From: CAIWHR01 sp963709525
GTDB taxonomy: Bacteria; Pseudomonadota; Gammaproteobacteria; Burkholderiales; Casimicrobiaceae
Direction of reading: 5' to 3'
NCBI GenBank assembly: GCA_963709525.1
Contig: CAVPXB010000009.1
Location: 1 to 64,000 of the forward strand
Length of the DNA stretch: 64,000 bases
In this document: in pieces, positions 17,118 through 25,911 of the stretch
How positions within the stretch are numbered: position 1 is the first letter of the stretch
Layout of the letters: every line of letters begins with the position of its first letter
The notes under the pieces: generated by a model
Seen by the model: the letters and a program-made list of their open reading frames with translations, nothing else
Databases searched by the model: none
What the model was told of the DNA's origin: nothing
Made by a program: the position numbers and the translations under genes

Positions 17118-18011
17118 ATGAAACGTCTGCTGTTGCTTCTGGTCGCCCTCGCCGCGATGCCCGCCTCGGCGGCCCTCAACGTGTTTACCACCGTCCCCGA
17201 GTGGGCGGCGCTGGCGAGCGAGATCGGCGGCTCGTACATCAAGGCGGTGTCGGCCACCACTGCCATGCAGGATCCGCACCGCATCGATGCCAAGCCCTCG
17301 CTGATCGCGCGCGCCCGCAACGCCGATCTGGTGATCGCGACCGGCGCCGATCTGGAGATCGGCTGGCTGCCCATGGTCCAGCGCGAGTCGGGCAACAGCC
17401 GCATCCAATCGGGGCAGCCAGGCTACTTCGAAGCGGCGCGCTATGTGACGATGCTCGAGATTCCGCCGCGCCTGGACCGGGCCGACGGCGACGTGCACGC
17501 CGCCGGCAATCCGCACATTCAGACCGATCCCCGCAATATGCTCAAGGTCGGCGCGGCGCTGGCGGCGCGCATGGCGGAGCTCGATCCGGCCAATGCAGCG
17601 GCGTATCGCACGGGCTACGCGGCGTTTGCCGAACGCTGGCGTGGCAATATCGCGCGTTGGGAAAAGGCGGCCGCACCGCTCAAGGGCGTGCCGGTGGTCA
17701 CGCAGCACAAGGCTTGGGTTTATCTCTTCGATTGGCTGGGCCTGCGCGAGGTGGGCACGCTGGAATCCAAGCCCGGTGTCGAACCGACCATCGCTCATCT
17801 CGCCCAAGTTCGCGACCAGGCCGCCAACAGTCACCCGCGCATGGTGATTCGGGCTGCCTACAACTCGGCGCGTCCCGCCGAGTGGTTGTCCGCGGAAGCC
17901 AAGCTGCCGATCGTCGTGCTGCCATTCACTGTGGGCGGCACGCCGGAGGCGAAAAACCTTACGGCGCTCTTCGACGACACCGTGGCGCGACTGCTGAAGC
18001 CGCTGCAATGA
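17118..18011 (+). CDS. Zinc/manganese-type ABC receptor, ZnuA-like
   Basis: 297 residues with signal peptide (RLLLLLVALAAMPASAA). It belongs to the cluster A-I metal receptors: His in DPHRIDAKPS (about 54), His in NPHIQTDPRN (about 135), His in VVTQHKAWVYLFDWLGL (about 197), and a late acidic residue serve as metal ligands in the family. The His-rich loop common in ZnuA is short here. AGGAGGG precedes ATG 17118, 12 bp after the outer-membrane gene. The following permease is 75 bp away, but no ATP-binding subunit is found nearby. Confidence 0.88.
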   Translation: MKRLLLLLVALAAMPASAALNVFTTVPEWAALASEIGGSYIKAVSATTAMQDPHRIDAKPSLIARARNADLVIATGADLEIGWLPMVQRESGNSRIQSGQPGYFEAARYVTMLEIPPRLDRADGDVHAAGNPHIQTDPRNMLKVGAALAARMAELDPANAAAYRTGYAAFAERWRGNIARWEKAAAPLKGVPVVTQHKAWVYLFDWLGLREVGTLESKPGVEPTIAHLAQVRDQAANSHPRMVIRAAYNSARPAEWLSAEAKLPIVVLPFTVGGTPEAKNLTALFDDTVARLLKPLQ

Positions 18012-18086
18012 CGGCAATTCAGGGGTTGTGCGAGGGTTTTCGCTTCGCCGCCCCGGCCCGATCGGCCCGGGCCACAGGATGAAACA

Positions 18087-18875
18087 TTGAGTGCCGAACT
18101 GAATGGCATCGACCTTGGCCTGCTGGCAGTGCCGTTTGCCGCCGGCCTGCTGGTGCTCGCGACCCACGTACCGCTGGGGATCGAAGTCCTGCGCCGGGGC
18201 ATCATCTTCATCGACCTTGCCATCGCGCAGGTGGCCACCCTCGGCGTCATCGCGGCGGGCCTGGCCGGCCTCGACGAGCATGGCAGCGCTCTGGCGACGC
18301 AGCTGGCGGCAGGAGGCGCCGCCATTGCCGGCGCCGTGCTGCTGACCTGGATCGAGCGCCGCTGGCCGGATATCCAGGAGGCCCTGATCGGCCTGGTGTT
18401 CGTTTCTTCCGCCGCGGCCGGCATCCTGCTGCTTGCGCATCACCCCCACGGCGGGGAGCACCTGCGCGATCTGCTGGCGGGCCAGCTTTTGTGGGTCACG
18501 TGGCAGCAGTTGGTCCCGGTAGCCATCGTCTACGCGGTCGTTTTGTTTTTGTGGCTGGGGCCAGCGCAGCGCTGGCCGCGCTTGGCTTTCTACCTGCTGT
18601 TCGCCATCGCGGTAACGGCGTCGGTTCAGCTGGTAGGCGTGCTGCTGGTCTTCGCCAGTCTGATCGCGCCGGCGATCGCGACGCGCGTCCTCCATGGCGC
18701 CCGACGCGTCGTCATCGCCTATCTGGTGGGCGCAGCAGGCTATGCCGCAGGACTCGGCCTTTCGCTGTACGTCGATCTTCCCGCCGGAGCGACGGTGGTG
18801 TGCTGCCTGTGCCTGTCGGCGATGGCCGGCCTTGCCTTTCTCAGGCCGGGGAGCGGCCCCTTGCAGCGCCACTGA
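18087..18875 (+). CDS. Zinc/manganese-type ABC permease, ZnuB-like
   Basis: 262 residues with about eight hydrophobic segments; member of the ABC-3 permease family. The motif LGIEVLRRGIIFIDLAIAQVATLG near residue 30 is the family signature. The start is taken as TTG 18087, which has AGGA about seven bases upstream. A cytoplasmic His-containing loop (LLAHHPHGGEHLRDLL) may bind metal. It normally pairs with a ZnuC ATPase, absent from this locus. An unbroken 1,094-codon frame on the other strand is a high-GC artefact. Confidence 0.87.
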   Translation: MSAELNGIDLGLLAVPFAAGLLVLATHVPLGIEVLRRGIIFIDLAIAQVATLGVIAAGLAGLDEHGSALATQLAAGGAAIAGAVLLTWIERRWPDIQEALIGLVFVSSAAAGILLLAHHPHGGEHLRDLLAGQLLWVTWQQLVPVAIVYAVVLFLWLGPAQRWPRLAFYLLFAIAVTASVQLVGVLLVFASLIAPAIATRVLHGARRVVIAYLVGAAGYAAGLGLSLYVDLPAGATVVCCLCLSAMAGLAFLRPGSGPLQRH

Positions 18876-19236
18876 CCACTCGTTGCGTGGGCTACCTCAC
18901 TATTGGCTGGCGGCGCATGGTCGCAGGGTGTACCTGACTACTGCCAGGATCCGCTGTCAGCCATATTGCTTAGGCCAACCAAAGGCCCGGTCAAAGGACG
19001 ACACACGGGCCAAGGCCGGGAAGTGTTACCACGCCCGCGAACTCTTTGGCCGCAATTCGGGTTGCATCCGGTCGTCTCGCAAGTGACGTTGTCCACGCTC
19101 GCGGTCGGCCCGATTGAGGATGAGCTGGGGAAGGACCTAAGCGGGATGAATCAGAAGGCTCCCGGAAGGAAAGGATGCGTGGTCGCGGCACGCTGACGCG
19201 GTGACCGGCATTCGGGAACCGGTGCCACTTCGAAGT
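18876..19236. other. 361-bp gap after the zinc permease
   Basis: Convergent gap between the zinc permease and the MBL hydrolase. I see no gene with a credible start and no intrinsic terminator with a T-run. It shows no obvious repeat or attachment-site structure. Confidence 0.4.
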
Positions 19237-20100
19237 TCAAACGCTAAGCACGACTTCGTCGAGGTCCGCCGCAATCAGCAACTCGCCAGCAAAATCGCGC
19301 CGAACCTCTTTTTCCAGTATCGCTAGCATCGTTGCGTCCGGACGTGGCCGATGATGCGTCAGCACGAGCTTCTTCACGCCTGCTTTGGTAGCGATCTTGC
19401 CGACGGTGTCGCCGCAAGCCAGCGTGTATTGCGCAAGCCGGCGGAAGTGCTCCGAGTCAATTTCCGCCTCCGCGAGATAGCAGCACTGGACCAGCACGTC
19501 GGCGCCGGCGGCGAGTCGGTCGAGCCCCCCGCAATCAACGGTATCGCCGCTGATCGCGATGACCTTGCCGTCCGCCTCGAATCGATACCCGTAGCAGGTC
19601 CAGCGTTTGACGAAGGCCGGCGGAAGGGCGAGGTGGTGCCCATGGACCACGACATCCGCCATGACGCGCCAGGCGCCGGCATCATGAACGACGCCGGGCA
19701 CGCAGTCGGTCACGACGACCGGCTGCCATCCGCCGAACGAGGGCTCACCTTCACTGCGCCATTCGATGTCCTTGTCGTAGACCTGTGTCAGCAGGGCATC
19801 GGCGATTCGCCGGGTCTCGGGTGGTCCGAACACCCGGAGCGCTTCACGGCGCCCTGCGAGCCACGTCGACAACGCGACATCGTAGAGGTCCCCGATGTGG
19901 TCGAAGTGGTGATGCGTGACGAAGACGGGGTTGATCGACGGCAAGGCAATGCCCGCGCGGACAAGCTGGACGACCACGCCCCGTCCGGCATCGAAGAGAA
20001 TGTTCTCGTCGCCATACCGGATAAGGGTCGCGGGTCCGCATCGCTGGGGATCCGGTCTTGGGCCTCCTGTTCCCAGAAGGACGACGCTAAGTCTCTTCAT
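19237..20100 (-). CDS. MBL-fold metallo-hydrolase, RNase Z/arylsulfatase-like
   Basis: 287 residues. The metal-binding signature HHHFDHIGD (about 64-72) is the HxHxDH motif of the metallo-beta-lactamase fold; Asp in AISGDTVDCGG and His in LTHHRPRP near residue 255 complete the two-zinc site. The N-terminal VVLLGTGGPRPDPQRCGPA and the order of motifs resemble RNase Z-type MBL enzymes more than lactamases. No signal peptide. Natural substrate is unknown. It precedes the Bug-type receptor in the same direction with a 20-bp gap and may be its partner in degrading an organic acid or ester. Confidence 0.85.
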   Translation of the reverse strand: MKRLSVVLLGTGGPRPDPQRCGPATLIRYGDENILFDAGRGVVVQLVRAGIALPSINPVFVTHHHFDHIGDLYDVALSTWLAGRREALRVFGPPETRRIADALLTQVYDKDIEWRSEGEPSFGGWQPVVVTDCVPGVVHDAGAWRVMADVVVHGHHLALPPAFVKRWTCYGYRFEADGKVIAISGDTVDCGGLDRLAAGADVLVQCCYLAEAEIDSEHFRRLAQYTLACGDTVGKIATKAGVKKLVLTHHRPRPDATMLAILEKEVRRDFAGELLIAADLDEVVLSV

Positions 20101-20120
20101 CGAAGAAGTGGCACGACGTG

Positions 20121-21203
20121 CTATTCGTCGATGGTGAAGCCAGTGGAGCGGATGACAACGCCCCAGCGCTGAGCGTCTTCGCGAACGGTTCGACTGAACT
20201 CGTCCGGCGTCGTGGCCAATACGCCGATGTCGAGCGCATTGAGCTTTTCCTTCACCGTGGGATCGGCAAGTGCTGCGACGATGGCGCGATTGAGCTTTTC
20301 GACGATGGGGCGAGGCGTCCCAGCGGGTGCGAAGAAACCGTACCAGAACGTCACGTTGTCGATGTCGGTCAGGTTGAGCCGCGCCTCCTTGAATGTGGGC
20401 ACGTCAGGCAATTGCGGTGACCGCTCATTCCCAGTGACGGCAAGAACCCTGACGCGACCGGCCTTGTGGTGCTGCACCGTGTTGGCGACAACATCGAATA
20501 TCGCTTCGATCTCGCCCCCCTGCAGCGCCGTCATCGCCGGCGCGCCACCCTTGTAGGGGATGTGGGTCATGTCGAGCCCGGCCGACCGGTTCAACATCAC
20601 GCCGATGAAGTGGGAGGGTGTGCCGGGCGAAACCGAACCAAAGCTGGTCTTGCCCGGGTTGGCCTTCACGTAGCGGATGAAACCGGCCAGGTCGGTGGCG
20701 TTGACCTTGGGGCCAACCACCAGGCCGAAGCGGAACGTGCCCAGTTCCGCGACCGGAACCAGATCGGTGAGAGGATCGAAGGGAAGCTTCTTGTAGATGT
20801 AGGGGAAGAATGACGTAACGACCGGCGGCGCGGCCAGCAGCATGGTCCCGTCGGCGGGCCCCTTGGCGACAGCGTCGGCGGCAATCAAGCTTCCAGCACC
20901 CGGCCGATTGTCGATGAGCACCGGCTGATCCAGTTCGATCCGCAGTCGATCGGCAACGATCCGGGCCAGGATGTCGAGGGTGCCGCCGGGAGGAAAGCCC
21001 ACCACAATGCGCAGGGGTCGGTCCGAGGCGGCATGGACAGGGGCAATCGCCAGCAGGACGCAGCCGAGCAAGGCGACGCAGCCGACGCCAAAGCGGCGAA
21101 GGTACAGTGCGGCGTTCGCAACGTCGGCGCGAGTCATGGCCGGCCATCTGGGAGCGATTGGCGAAACGTCAAATGCGTGGCACTCCTGGCCCGTGGGGCT
21201 CAT
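20121..21203 (-). CDS. Tripartite tricarboxylate receptor, Bug/TctC family
   Basis: 360 residues. Start ATG 21203 has GGGAG five bases upstream; ATG 21137 gives a more ordinary signal-peptide length but no clear ribosome site. The signal core is FGVGCVALLGCVLLAIAPVHAAS. The mature part carries the family signatures LRIVVGFPPGGTLDILAR, VLIDNRPGAGSLIAAD and HIPYKGGAPAMTALQGGEIEAIFD. Such periplasmic receptors bind carboxylates and are hugely expanded in Burkholderiales, most without adjacent TctA/TctB permeases, as here. This supports a betaproteobacterial source. Confidence 0.9.
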   Translation of the reverse strand: MSPTGQECHAFDVSPIAPRWPAMTRADVANAALYLRRFGVGCVALLGCVLLAIAPVHAASDRPLRIVVGFPPGGTLDILARIVADRLRIELDQPVLIDNRPGAGSLIAADAVAKGPADGTMLLAAPPVVTSFFPYIYKKLPFDPLTDLVPVAELGTFRFGLVVGPKVNATDLAGFIRYVKANPGKTSFGSVSPGTPSHFIGVMLNRSAGLDMTHIPYKGGAPAMTALQGGEIEAIFDVVANTVQHHKAGRVRVLAVTGNERSPQLPDVPTFKEARLNLTDIDNVTFWYGFFAPAGTPRPIVEKLNRAIVAALADPTVKEKLNALDIGVLATTPDEFSRTVREDAQRWGVVIRSTGFTIDE

Positions 21204-21504
21204 GTCGGTCTCCCTGTTGTCACCTATGCAAGACTCGTCATTGCATGTCGATGCATCTGCGGTCATTGCGATCGCCAGCTGCGGCGCGCGTGGCGTTCTG
21301 CTTGCCATGACCGTTTCCTGGTCGGGATTGTAGCTCTAGCCTCGCGGACCGAGCGACCGATTGGTCCCGTCGGACCACGACGCAATACCTCCATCTTGTT
21401 AACGACTCCCCAGGCGCTTGCCCTTTGATGTCGGCGCCGGAGCCCGGGGACGGCCAGCTGGGTGCCCGCTCGACATTTCGTCCTGGACCGCTATACTCAC
21501 GCCC

Positions 21505-21849
21505 GTGAAATCCCGAGCCTACCGGCGTTCTGTCTGGCTTCTCGTCCTGGCAGTCGCATTGCACTGGCTCCCGTCATTCGCGATGGGAGGCTCGGCGTTT
21601 GCGCCTTCGCTATGCACGGCTCAGGGCATGGTCCCGGGCGATAGTGGCTCGGCACCAGGCAGTTCCTCCACCCACCTCAAGCACGAGTGTGGGCTCTGCG
21701 GTGGCGTGGCACTTCCCACGGCGCCCATGCCACTCGTTGGGCCGCCGGATCTGGCAACCGACCAACTTGGCGCCACGATCCCCGGTCCGCGTCGTTTCCA
21801 TACCGCGTGGGGCCCCACGCGCGCACGTCCGCCTCCCGTCTCCTGCTAG
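21505..21849 (+). CDS. DUF2946-like small protein
   Basis: About 114 residues starting at GTG 21505: a hydrophobic N-terminus (RSVWLLVLAVALHWLPSFAMG) and a His/Cys motif, HLKHECGLCGGVA, near residue 70. This combination is typical of DUF2946 proteins, which lie beside copper-handling genes. The upstream frame adds 29 residues without family character. A PCu(A)C chaperone gene follows about 650 bp downstream. No known biochemical activity. Confidence 0.65.
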   Translation: MKSRAYRRSVWLLVLAVALHWLPSFAMGGSAFAPSLCTAQGMVPGDSGSAPGSSSTHLKHECGLCGGVALPTAPMPLVGPPDLATDQLGATIPGPRRFHTAWGPTRARPPPVSC

Positions 21850-22076
21850 ATCGTCGGCGCCAGTCGACACCTCGATTGATCTCGTGCGGCCGTGGTCATG
21901 CCGCGGCGTTGGCTTACTTAGCGACGCCGCGCGCGACCGTTGTGTGCATGCTCTCAGGAGGCATTCAATGAAGACGATTGGCACCTCGTGCCTCTTGCTG
22001 CGCGCGATGGGCGGCAACGACTTCGGGCGCGAGGTGGGTGAGTTCACTGCAGTTGGTGTTTTCCAAGGAGGCCAAC

Positions 22077-22361
22077 ATGCCGCTAGGCATTCGGATGCTC
22101 GTCATTTTTGGGACGATCTCGTCGTTCAGCACATTGGCCATCGCAGTGGCATTGGGCGGAGGATTTGCGCCGGGCGTTTTCCCGCCGAACGAGCCGGTCG
22201 AGATGAAGCTGATTCCCCTGGAGCGACCCACCGATGCCGGGGAAGCTCCGGTACCGCCGCCGTCTCCCCGAATGGAGATTCCGGAGGAGTTTCGTACGCC
22301 GGATCAGACGCCGCCAATCGCGTATCAAGGCCCGGACGGTGTGTGGCGGTTTCGCGATTGA
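22077..22361 (+). CDS. Hypothetical membrane-anchored proline-rich protein
   Basis: 94 residues from ATG 22077, with a strong AAGGAGG seven bases before. One membrane helix (LVIFGTISSFSTLAIAVALGGG) is followed by a proline-rich, acidic tail (PTDAGEAPVPPPSPRMEIPEEF) that would extend into the periplasm. I recognise no family. It lies between the DUF2946 gene and the copper chaperone, so a metal-homeostasis role is possible. Longer in-frame starts lack a ribosome site. Confidence 0.55.
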   Translation: MPLGIRMLVIFGTISSFSTLAIAVALGGGFAPGVFPPNEPVEMKLIPLERPTDAGEAPVPPPSPRMEIPEEFRTPDQTPPIAYQGPDGVWRFRD

Positions 22362-22501
22362 GCCTCATCAGGGACAAAAGGCGGGCGCATGTGCCGAGTT
22401 GAGGGCATTCGCAAGGAATTGCCGCATGGCACGCGCCGGCAGGTGGATGAGAGGCGCGGTCCGCACGACGTTCATTTTCCGTTCAATTAGAAGGAGGCAT
22501 C

Positions 22502-22969
22502 ATGTTGCGTTCCATTGCTCTTGCCTTGTCGTTGTCACTCCTGACGGTGGTCGCCCATGGTCACGAGTACGAACTCAAGTCGCTCTATATCGATCATCCG
22601 TTCGCCCGCGCGACGCCACCCGGCGCGCGGGCGGCGGGCGCGTTTCTCACGATCCAAAACAAGGGCACCGCGCCTGACCGCCTGATCGCGGCTTCTTCGC
22701 CGGTAGCGGGGATTGTCGAGGTACACGAGATGACGATGGACGGTGGCGTGATGAAGATGCGCGCCATACCGGCCATCGACATCAAGGCCGGAGCCAAAGT
22801 CGAACTCAAGCCGGGCGGATACCACGTCATGCTGATGGAGCTGAAGCAGCCGCTCAAGAAAGGGGACCGATTCCCGCTTACGCTGACGTTCGAGAAGGCC
22901 GGGAAGATCGACGTGTCGGTCTGGGTGGAGGACATGGCGTCCAAGGGGGGCGGCGAGCACAAGCACTGA
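22502..22969 (+). CDS. Periplasmic copper chaperone PCu(A)C
   Basis: 155 residues with signal peptide (LRSIALALSLSLLTVVAHG). The Cu(I) motif H-M-x(10)-M-x(21)-H-x-M is seen as VEVHEMTMDGGVMKMRA and later GGYHVMLMELKQPL. The His-rich C-terminus (GEHKH) and the N-terminal His may bind Cu(II). PCu(A)C proteins deliver copper to the CuA centre of cytochrome oxidase together with Sco/thioredoxin-like proteins. AAGGAGG precedes ATG 22502. Confidence 0.9.
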   Translation: MLRSIALALSLSLLTVVAHGHEYELKSLYIDHPFARATPPGARAAGAFLTIQNKGTAPDRLIAASSPVAGIVEVHEMTMDGGVMKMRAIPAIDIKAGAKVELKPGGYHVMLMELKQPLKKGDRFPLTLTFEKAGKIDVSVWVEDMASKGGGEHKH

Positions 22970-23243
22970 TCTGATGCGTTGCAGGGCTCGAGTTGCCAAT
23001 GGGCGTCCATGCCCGCGCCGCGGAGGGCAGATCCGGCTCTGCCGCGTGTCCAAAGGAGCGCTTTCGATGGCGGCGAGCAACGTTGAGGAGCATCAGTACG
23101 AGCGATGGTGATTCGGCGGATCATTGCAGGGATGCTCGGCGGATTTCGTCGTCATTGCGGCATGAAGGAAGTTGGGTTCGCGGCAGGTCGAGGGAGCACC
23201 ATCGTGCGATTTCGCTGTCGCAGCCTTTAACCAGGAGCGAACT

Positions 23244-23663
23244 ATGAGACTTGTCACTCAACTGTTGCTGGCATTTGCTTTGATCATCGGCAGCATTGCC
23301 ATCCCGGCGTTTGCGGGGGACAGTGATCCTCTCTATGTGAATTTGACGACCAACGAGCCACATCGCGCTAACATGGCCATTACGTTCAGCAAGAACCAGT
23401 TTGAACGCGGTCATCCCGTTACGATCTTCCTCAACGACAAAGGCGTGTTTCTCGGTTCGAAGGCCCATGCGGCCGCGTTCCCGGAGCACCAGAAAATGCT
23501 CGCCGAGCTGACCAACAAGGGTGCCGTCGTGCTGATCTGCCCGATGTGCATGAAGCAATATGGAATCAAGGAGGCCGACCTCCTGCCAGGTGTCAAGATT
23601 GGCAACGCCGAGCTGACCGGCAACGCCCTGTTCAAGGACAACACCAAGACATTGACTTGGTAG
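23244..23663 (+). CDS. Secreted DsrE-family protein 1
   Basis: 139 residues from ATG 23244, GGAG eight bases before. A signal peptide (TQLLLAFALIIGSIAIPAFAG) is followed by a DsrE/DsrF-like fold with LYVNLTTNEPHRANMAITFS at the start and VVLICPMCMKQYGIKEADLL near residue 105. The Cys in CPMC is where sulfur-carrying DsrE proteins place their active cysteine. Most DsrE proteins are cytoplasmic; this and its paralogue at 30639-31100 are exported. They bracket the copper/redox gene block. Confidence 0.85.
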   Translation: MRLVTQLLLAFALIIGSIAIPAFAGDSDPLYVNLTTNEPHRANMAITFSKNQFERGHPVTIFLNDKGVFLGSKAHAAAFPEHQKMLAELTNKGAVVLICPMCMKQYGIKEADLLPGVKIGNAELTGNALFKDNTKTLTW

Positions 23664-23759
23664 TTCGCAGACAAACAGGGGCGTGGCGGTGCGCGGCGGC
23701 GTGGGGCGAGGTCTTGACTCCCATGCGAACAGAATCATGATGGGCGACACGGGCCGGCC

Positions 23760-24125
23760 ATGACTTCTTTGGGTTGCAAACACCTTCGCCCATCCGCACT
23801 TGTTGCAGTTTCTATTTTGCTGTTGCTAGGCGGATTTGGCTGGGCACAGTTCGAGTCCCGCGCTGCACCGCCGTCGCCGCAGCAGCGCGCTTCAATGGCC
23901 CTGACACAGGAACTCGACCTGACCGATCTCGTCCTGGTGACCGAGGCCCGCTACCTGCGCCACCTTTCTCTGGCCGACCGCCACTCCGCGTTCCAGGATC
24001 ATCCGCTCGCACTCGAGCACTTTCCGTCCGGTGGAGTGCTCGGCGTTCCCGCGCATCTGCGGGTTCCCGATGCTTTCATTGCCCCCGATGCGCGCACGAC
24101 TGAATCGACAAGCGCGGCTCGTTGA
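23760..24125 (+). CDS. Small secreted/anchored protein preceding FtsX-type ABC genes
   Basis: 121 residues. Hydrophobic segment (SALVAVSILLLLGGFGWAQ) near the start, then a mostly polar region with TQELDLTDLVLVTEARYLRHLSL and a His-containing stretch (RHSAFQDHPLALEHFPSGG). No known family. It overlaps the beginning of the FtsX-like permease gene in another frame by 38 bp, indicating coupling. It is probably a periplasmic partner of that transporter. Confidence 0.6.
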   Translation: MTSLGCKHLRPSALVAVSILLLLGGFGWAQFESRAAPPSPQQRASMALTQELDLTDLVLVTEARYLRHLSLADRHSAFQDHPLALEHFPSGGVLGVPAHLRVPDAFIAPDARTTESTSAAR

Positions 24126-25230
24126 CTACACGCTGGTGGCGCTGGCCCGCCATCGCGCGCGCAGCCTCGGCCTGCTGGCGGTGTACACGCTCGTCGTCTT
24201 TGTGCTGGCGTCGGTGATGCTGTTCGCGCAGGCGCTGAAGCAGGAGGCCGCGGCGATCCTGCAGCACAGCCCCGAGGTGCTGGTGCAAAAGCTCTCCGCC
24301 GGGCGGCACGCGCTCGCCACGGCGTCCGACCTCGCGACCGTGGGCAGCGTGCGTGGCGTGAGCGGCGCCAAGGGTCGGCTATGGGGCTATTTCTTCGATC
24401 CCGTGGCGGCCGCCAATTACACGCTGATGGTGCCGTCCGAATCACCCCCAGTGGCGCGCCACGTCGTCATCGGCGACGGCGTCGCCCGCGCGCGCGGGCT
24501 GGTGGCCGGCAACCCGCTGGCACTGCGCTCGCCCGCGGGCCCCTTGTTTTCGTTCACTGTCGAGCGCGTGCTGGACGAGGCGTCGTCGCTGGTCAGCGCC
24601 GACCTGATCCTGATCGGCGAGAGTGACTACCGCGCCTTCTTCGACCTGCCACCGGCGGTCTATACCGATCTTGCGTTCTCGGTGACGAACCCGCAGGAAG
24701 TTCGCACCGTCGCGGCCAAGATCGCCGCGCGCCTGCCCGGCAGCCGGGTGATCCTGCGCGAGGAGCTGCTGCGCACCTACGAATCGCTGTTCAGCTGGCG
24801 CGAAGGGCTGCTGTTGAGCGTGGCCAGCCTGTCGCTGCTCGCGTTCGTCATCCTGGCGTGGACCAAGGCAGCGGGGCTATCGGCCGACGAACGCCGCGAA
24901 ATCGGCATCCTCAAGGCGATCGGCTGGGACACCACCGACGTGCTGCAGATGAAGCTGTGGGAAGGGCTGCTCATTTCCGGCGTGGCGTTTCTCGCGGGCT
25001 ACCTCGCCGCGCACGTCCACGTCTTTCACTTCGGCGCGGCGTTGATCGCGCCGGTATTGAAGGGCTGGGCGACGCTGTATCCGCAATTCGCGCTCACGCC
25101 CACGGTCGACGGACTGCAGTTGCTGAGCCTCGCCCTGCTCGCCATCGTGCCCTACACGCTCGCCACGCTGGTGCCGTCGTGGCGCGCTGCGATCGTCGAT
25201 CCCGACGCGGCCATGCGCGGGACGTTCTGA
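24088..25230 (+). CDS. FtsX/LolC-like ABC permease
   Basis: 380 residues. First helix at LLAVYTLVVFVLASVMLFAQ, a large periplasmic domain (residues about 45-235), then three helices with the FtsX coupling segment ERREIGILKAIGWDTTDVLQMKLWEG. This is the MacB/LolC/FtsX topology, used for extracting lipoproteins or passing mechanical signals, not for classical uptake. ATG 24088 is chosen; 24070 is a possible alternative. An ATPase gene follows directly. Similar pairs are found next to nosL genes, suggesting a metal-centre assembly role. Confidence 0.85.
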   Translation: MRARLNRQARLVDYTLVALARHRARSLGLLAVYTLVVFVLASVMLFAQALKQEAAAILQHSPEVLVQKLSAGRHALATASDLATVGSVRGVSGAKGRLWGYFFDPVAAANYTLMVPSESPPVARHVVIGDGVARARGLVAGNPLALRSPAGPLFSFTVERVLDEASSLVSADLILIGESDYRAFFDLPPAVYTDLAFSVTNPQEVRTVAAKIAARLPGSRVILREELLRTYESLFSWREGLLLSVASLSLLAFVILAWTKAAGLSADERREIGILKAIGWDTTDVLQMKLWEGLLISGVAFLAGYLAAHVHVFHFGAALIAPVLKGWATLYPQFALTPTVDGLQLLSLALLAIVPYTLATLVPSWRAAIVDPDAAMRGTF

Positions 25231-25232
25231 CC

Positions 25233-25911
25233 ATGGCCCGGATCGAACTCGCGGGGGTCGTGCAAGGTGTATCACGAGGGCGAGCCGAACGCTTTCGCCG
25301 CGCTGTCCGACATCGACCTCGTGATCGACAGCGGCCGCATCACCGTGCTGCAGGGGCCGTCGGGTTCGGGCAAGACCACATTGCTGACGCTCGCCGGCTG
25401 CCTCGCGCGTCCGACCTCGGGCCGGGTTCGGCTGGACGGCGAGGTGGTGTCCGGACTGCCGGAGCGCTTCACCGCCGAGTTGCGGCGCAAGCACTTCGGC
25501 TTCGTCTTCCAGCAGTTCAACCTGATCGCCGGCCTCTCGGTGCGCGACAACGTGATGCTGCCGGCGTACCCGACCGGCATCGGACAGCGCGCGCTGGTCG
25601 CGCGGGCCGACGCGCTGCTCGCCCGCCTCGATCTCGCACGCCGCGCGCACGCCCGGGTCGAATCGCTTTCCGGCGGCGAGCAGCAGCGGGTGGCCATTGC
25701 CCGCGCGCTGATCAACGATCCGCCGGTGTTCATCGCCGACGAGCCGACCGCCAATCTGGATTCCGCGCTGTCGGTGGCGTTCCTCGACGTGGTGGAGGCG
25801 CTGCGCGACGAGGGCCGCACCGTGGTGCTGTCGAGCCACGATCCGCGGATCTGCACTTCACCGCTGATCGACCGCGTGGTGCGCCTTGCCGATGGCCGGG
25901 TGGTGGCATGA
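25233..25911 (+). CDS. LolD/MacB-type ABC ATPase, one-base frameshift near codon 9
   Basis: The first nine codons (ARIELAGV) read from ATG 25233, then one extra base around 25254-25260 moves the frame, and the rest (CKVYHEGEPNAF onward) runs from about 25261 to 25911. Walker A GPSGSGKTT, Q-loop FQQFNL, signature LSGGEQQRVAIARAL, Walker B VFIADEPTANLD and H-loop SSHD are all intact. It powers the FtsX-like permease just upstream. The extra base lies by a run of five G, so an assembly indel is plausible. Its stop overlaps the next gene (ATGA, 25908). Confidence 0.85.

Noticed and set aside
18012..18086. A missing znuC hidden in the ZnuA-ZnuB gap
   Set aside because: Only 75 bases are available and there are no Walker or signature motifs in any frame.
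15588..18872. A 1,094-codon open frame on the minus strand
   Set aside because: It mirrors the outer-membrane, ZnuA-like and ZnuB-like genes on the plus strand; its composition is a third-position GC artefact with no recognisable domain.
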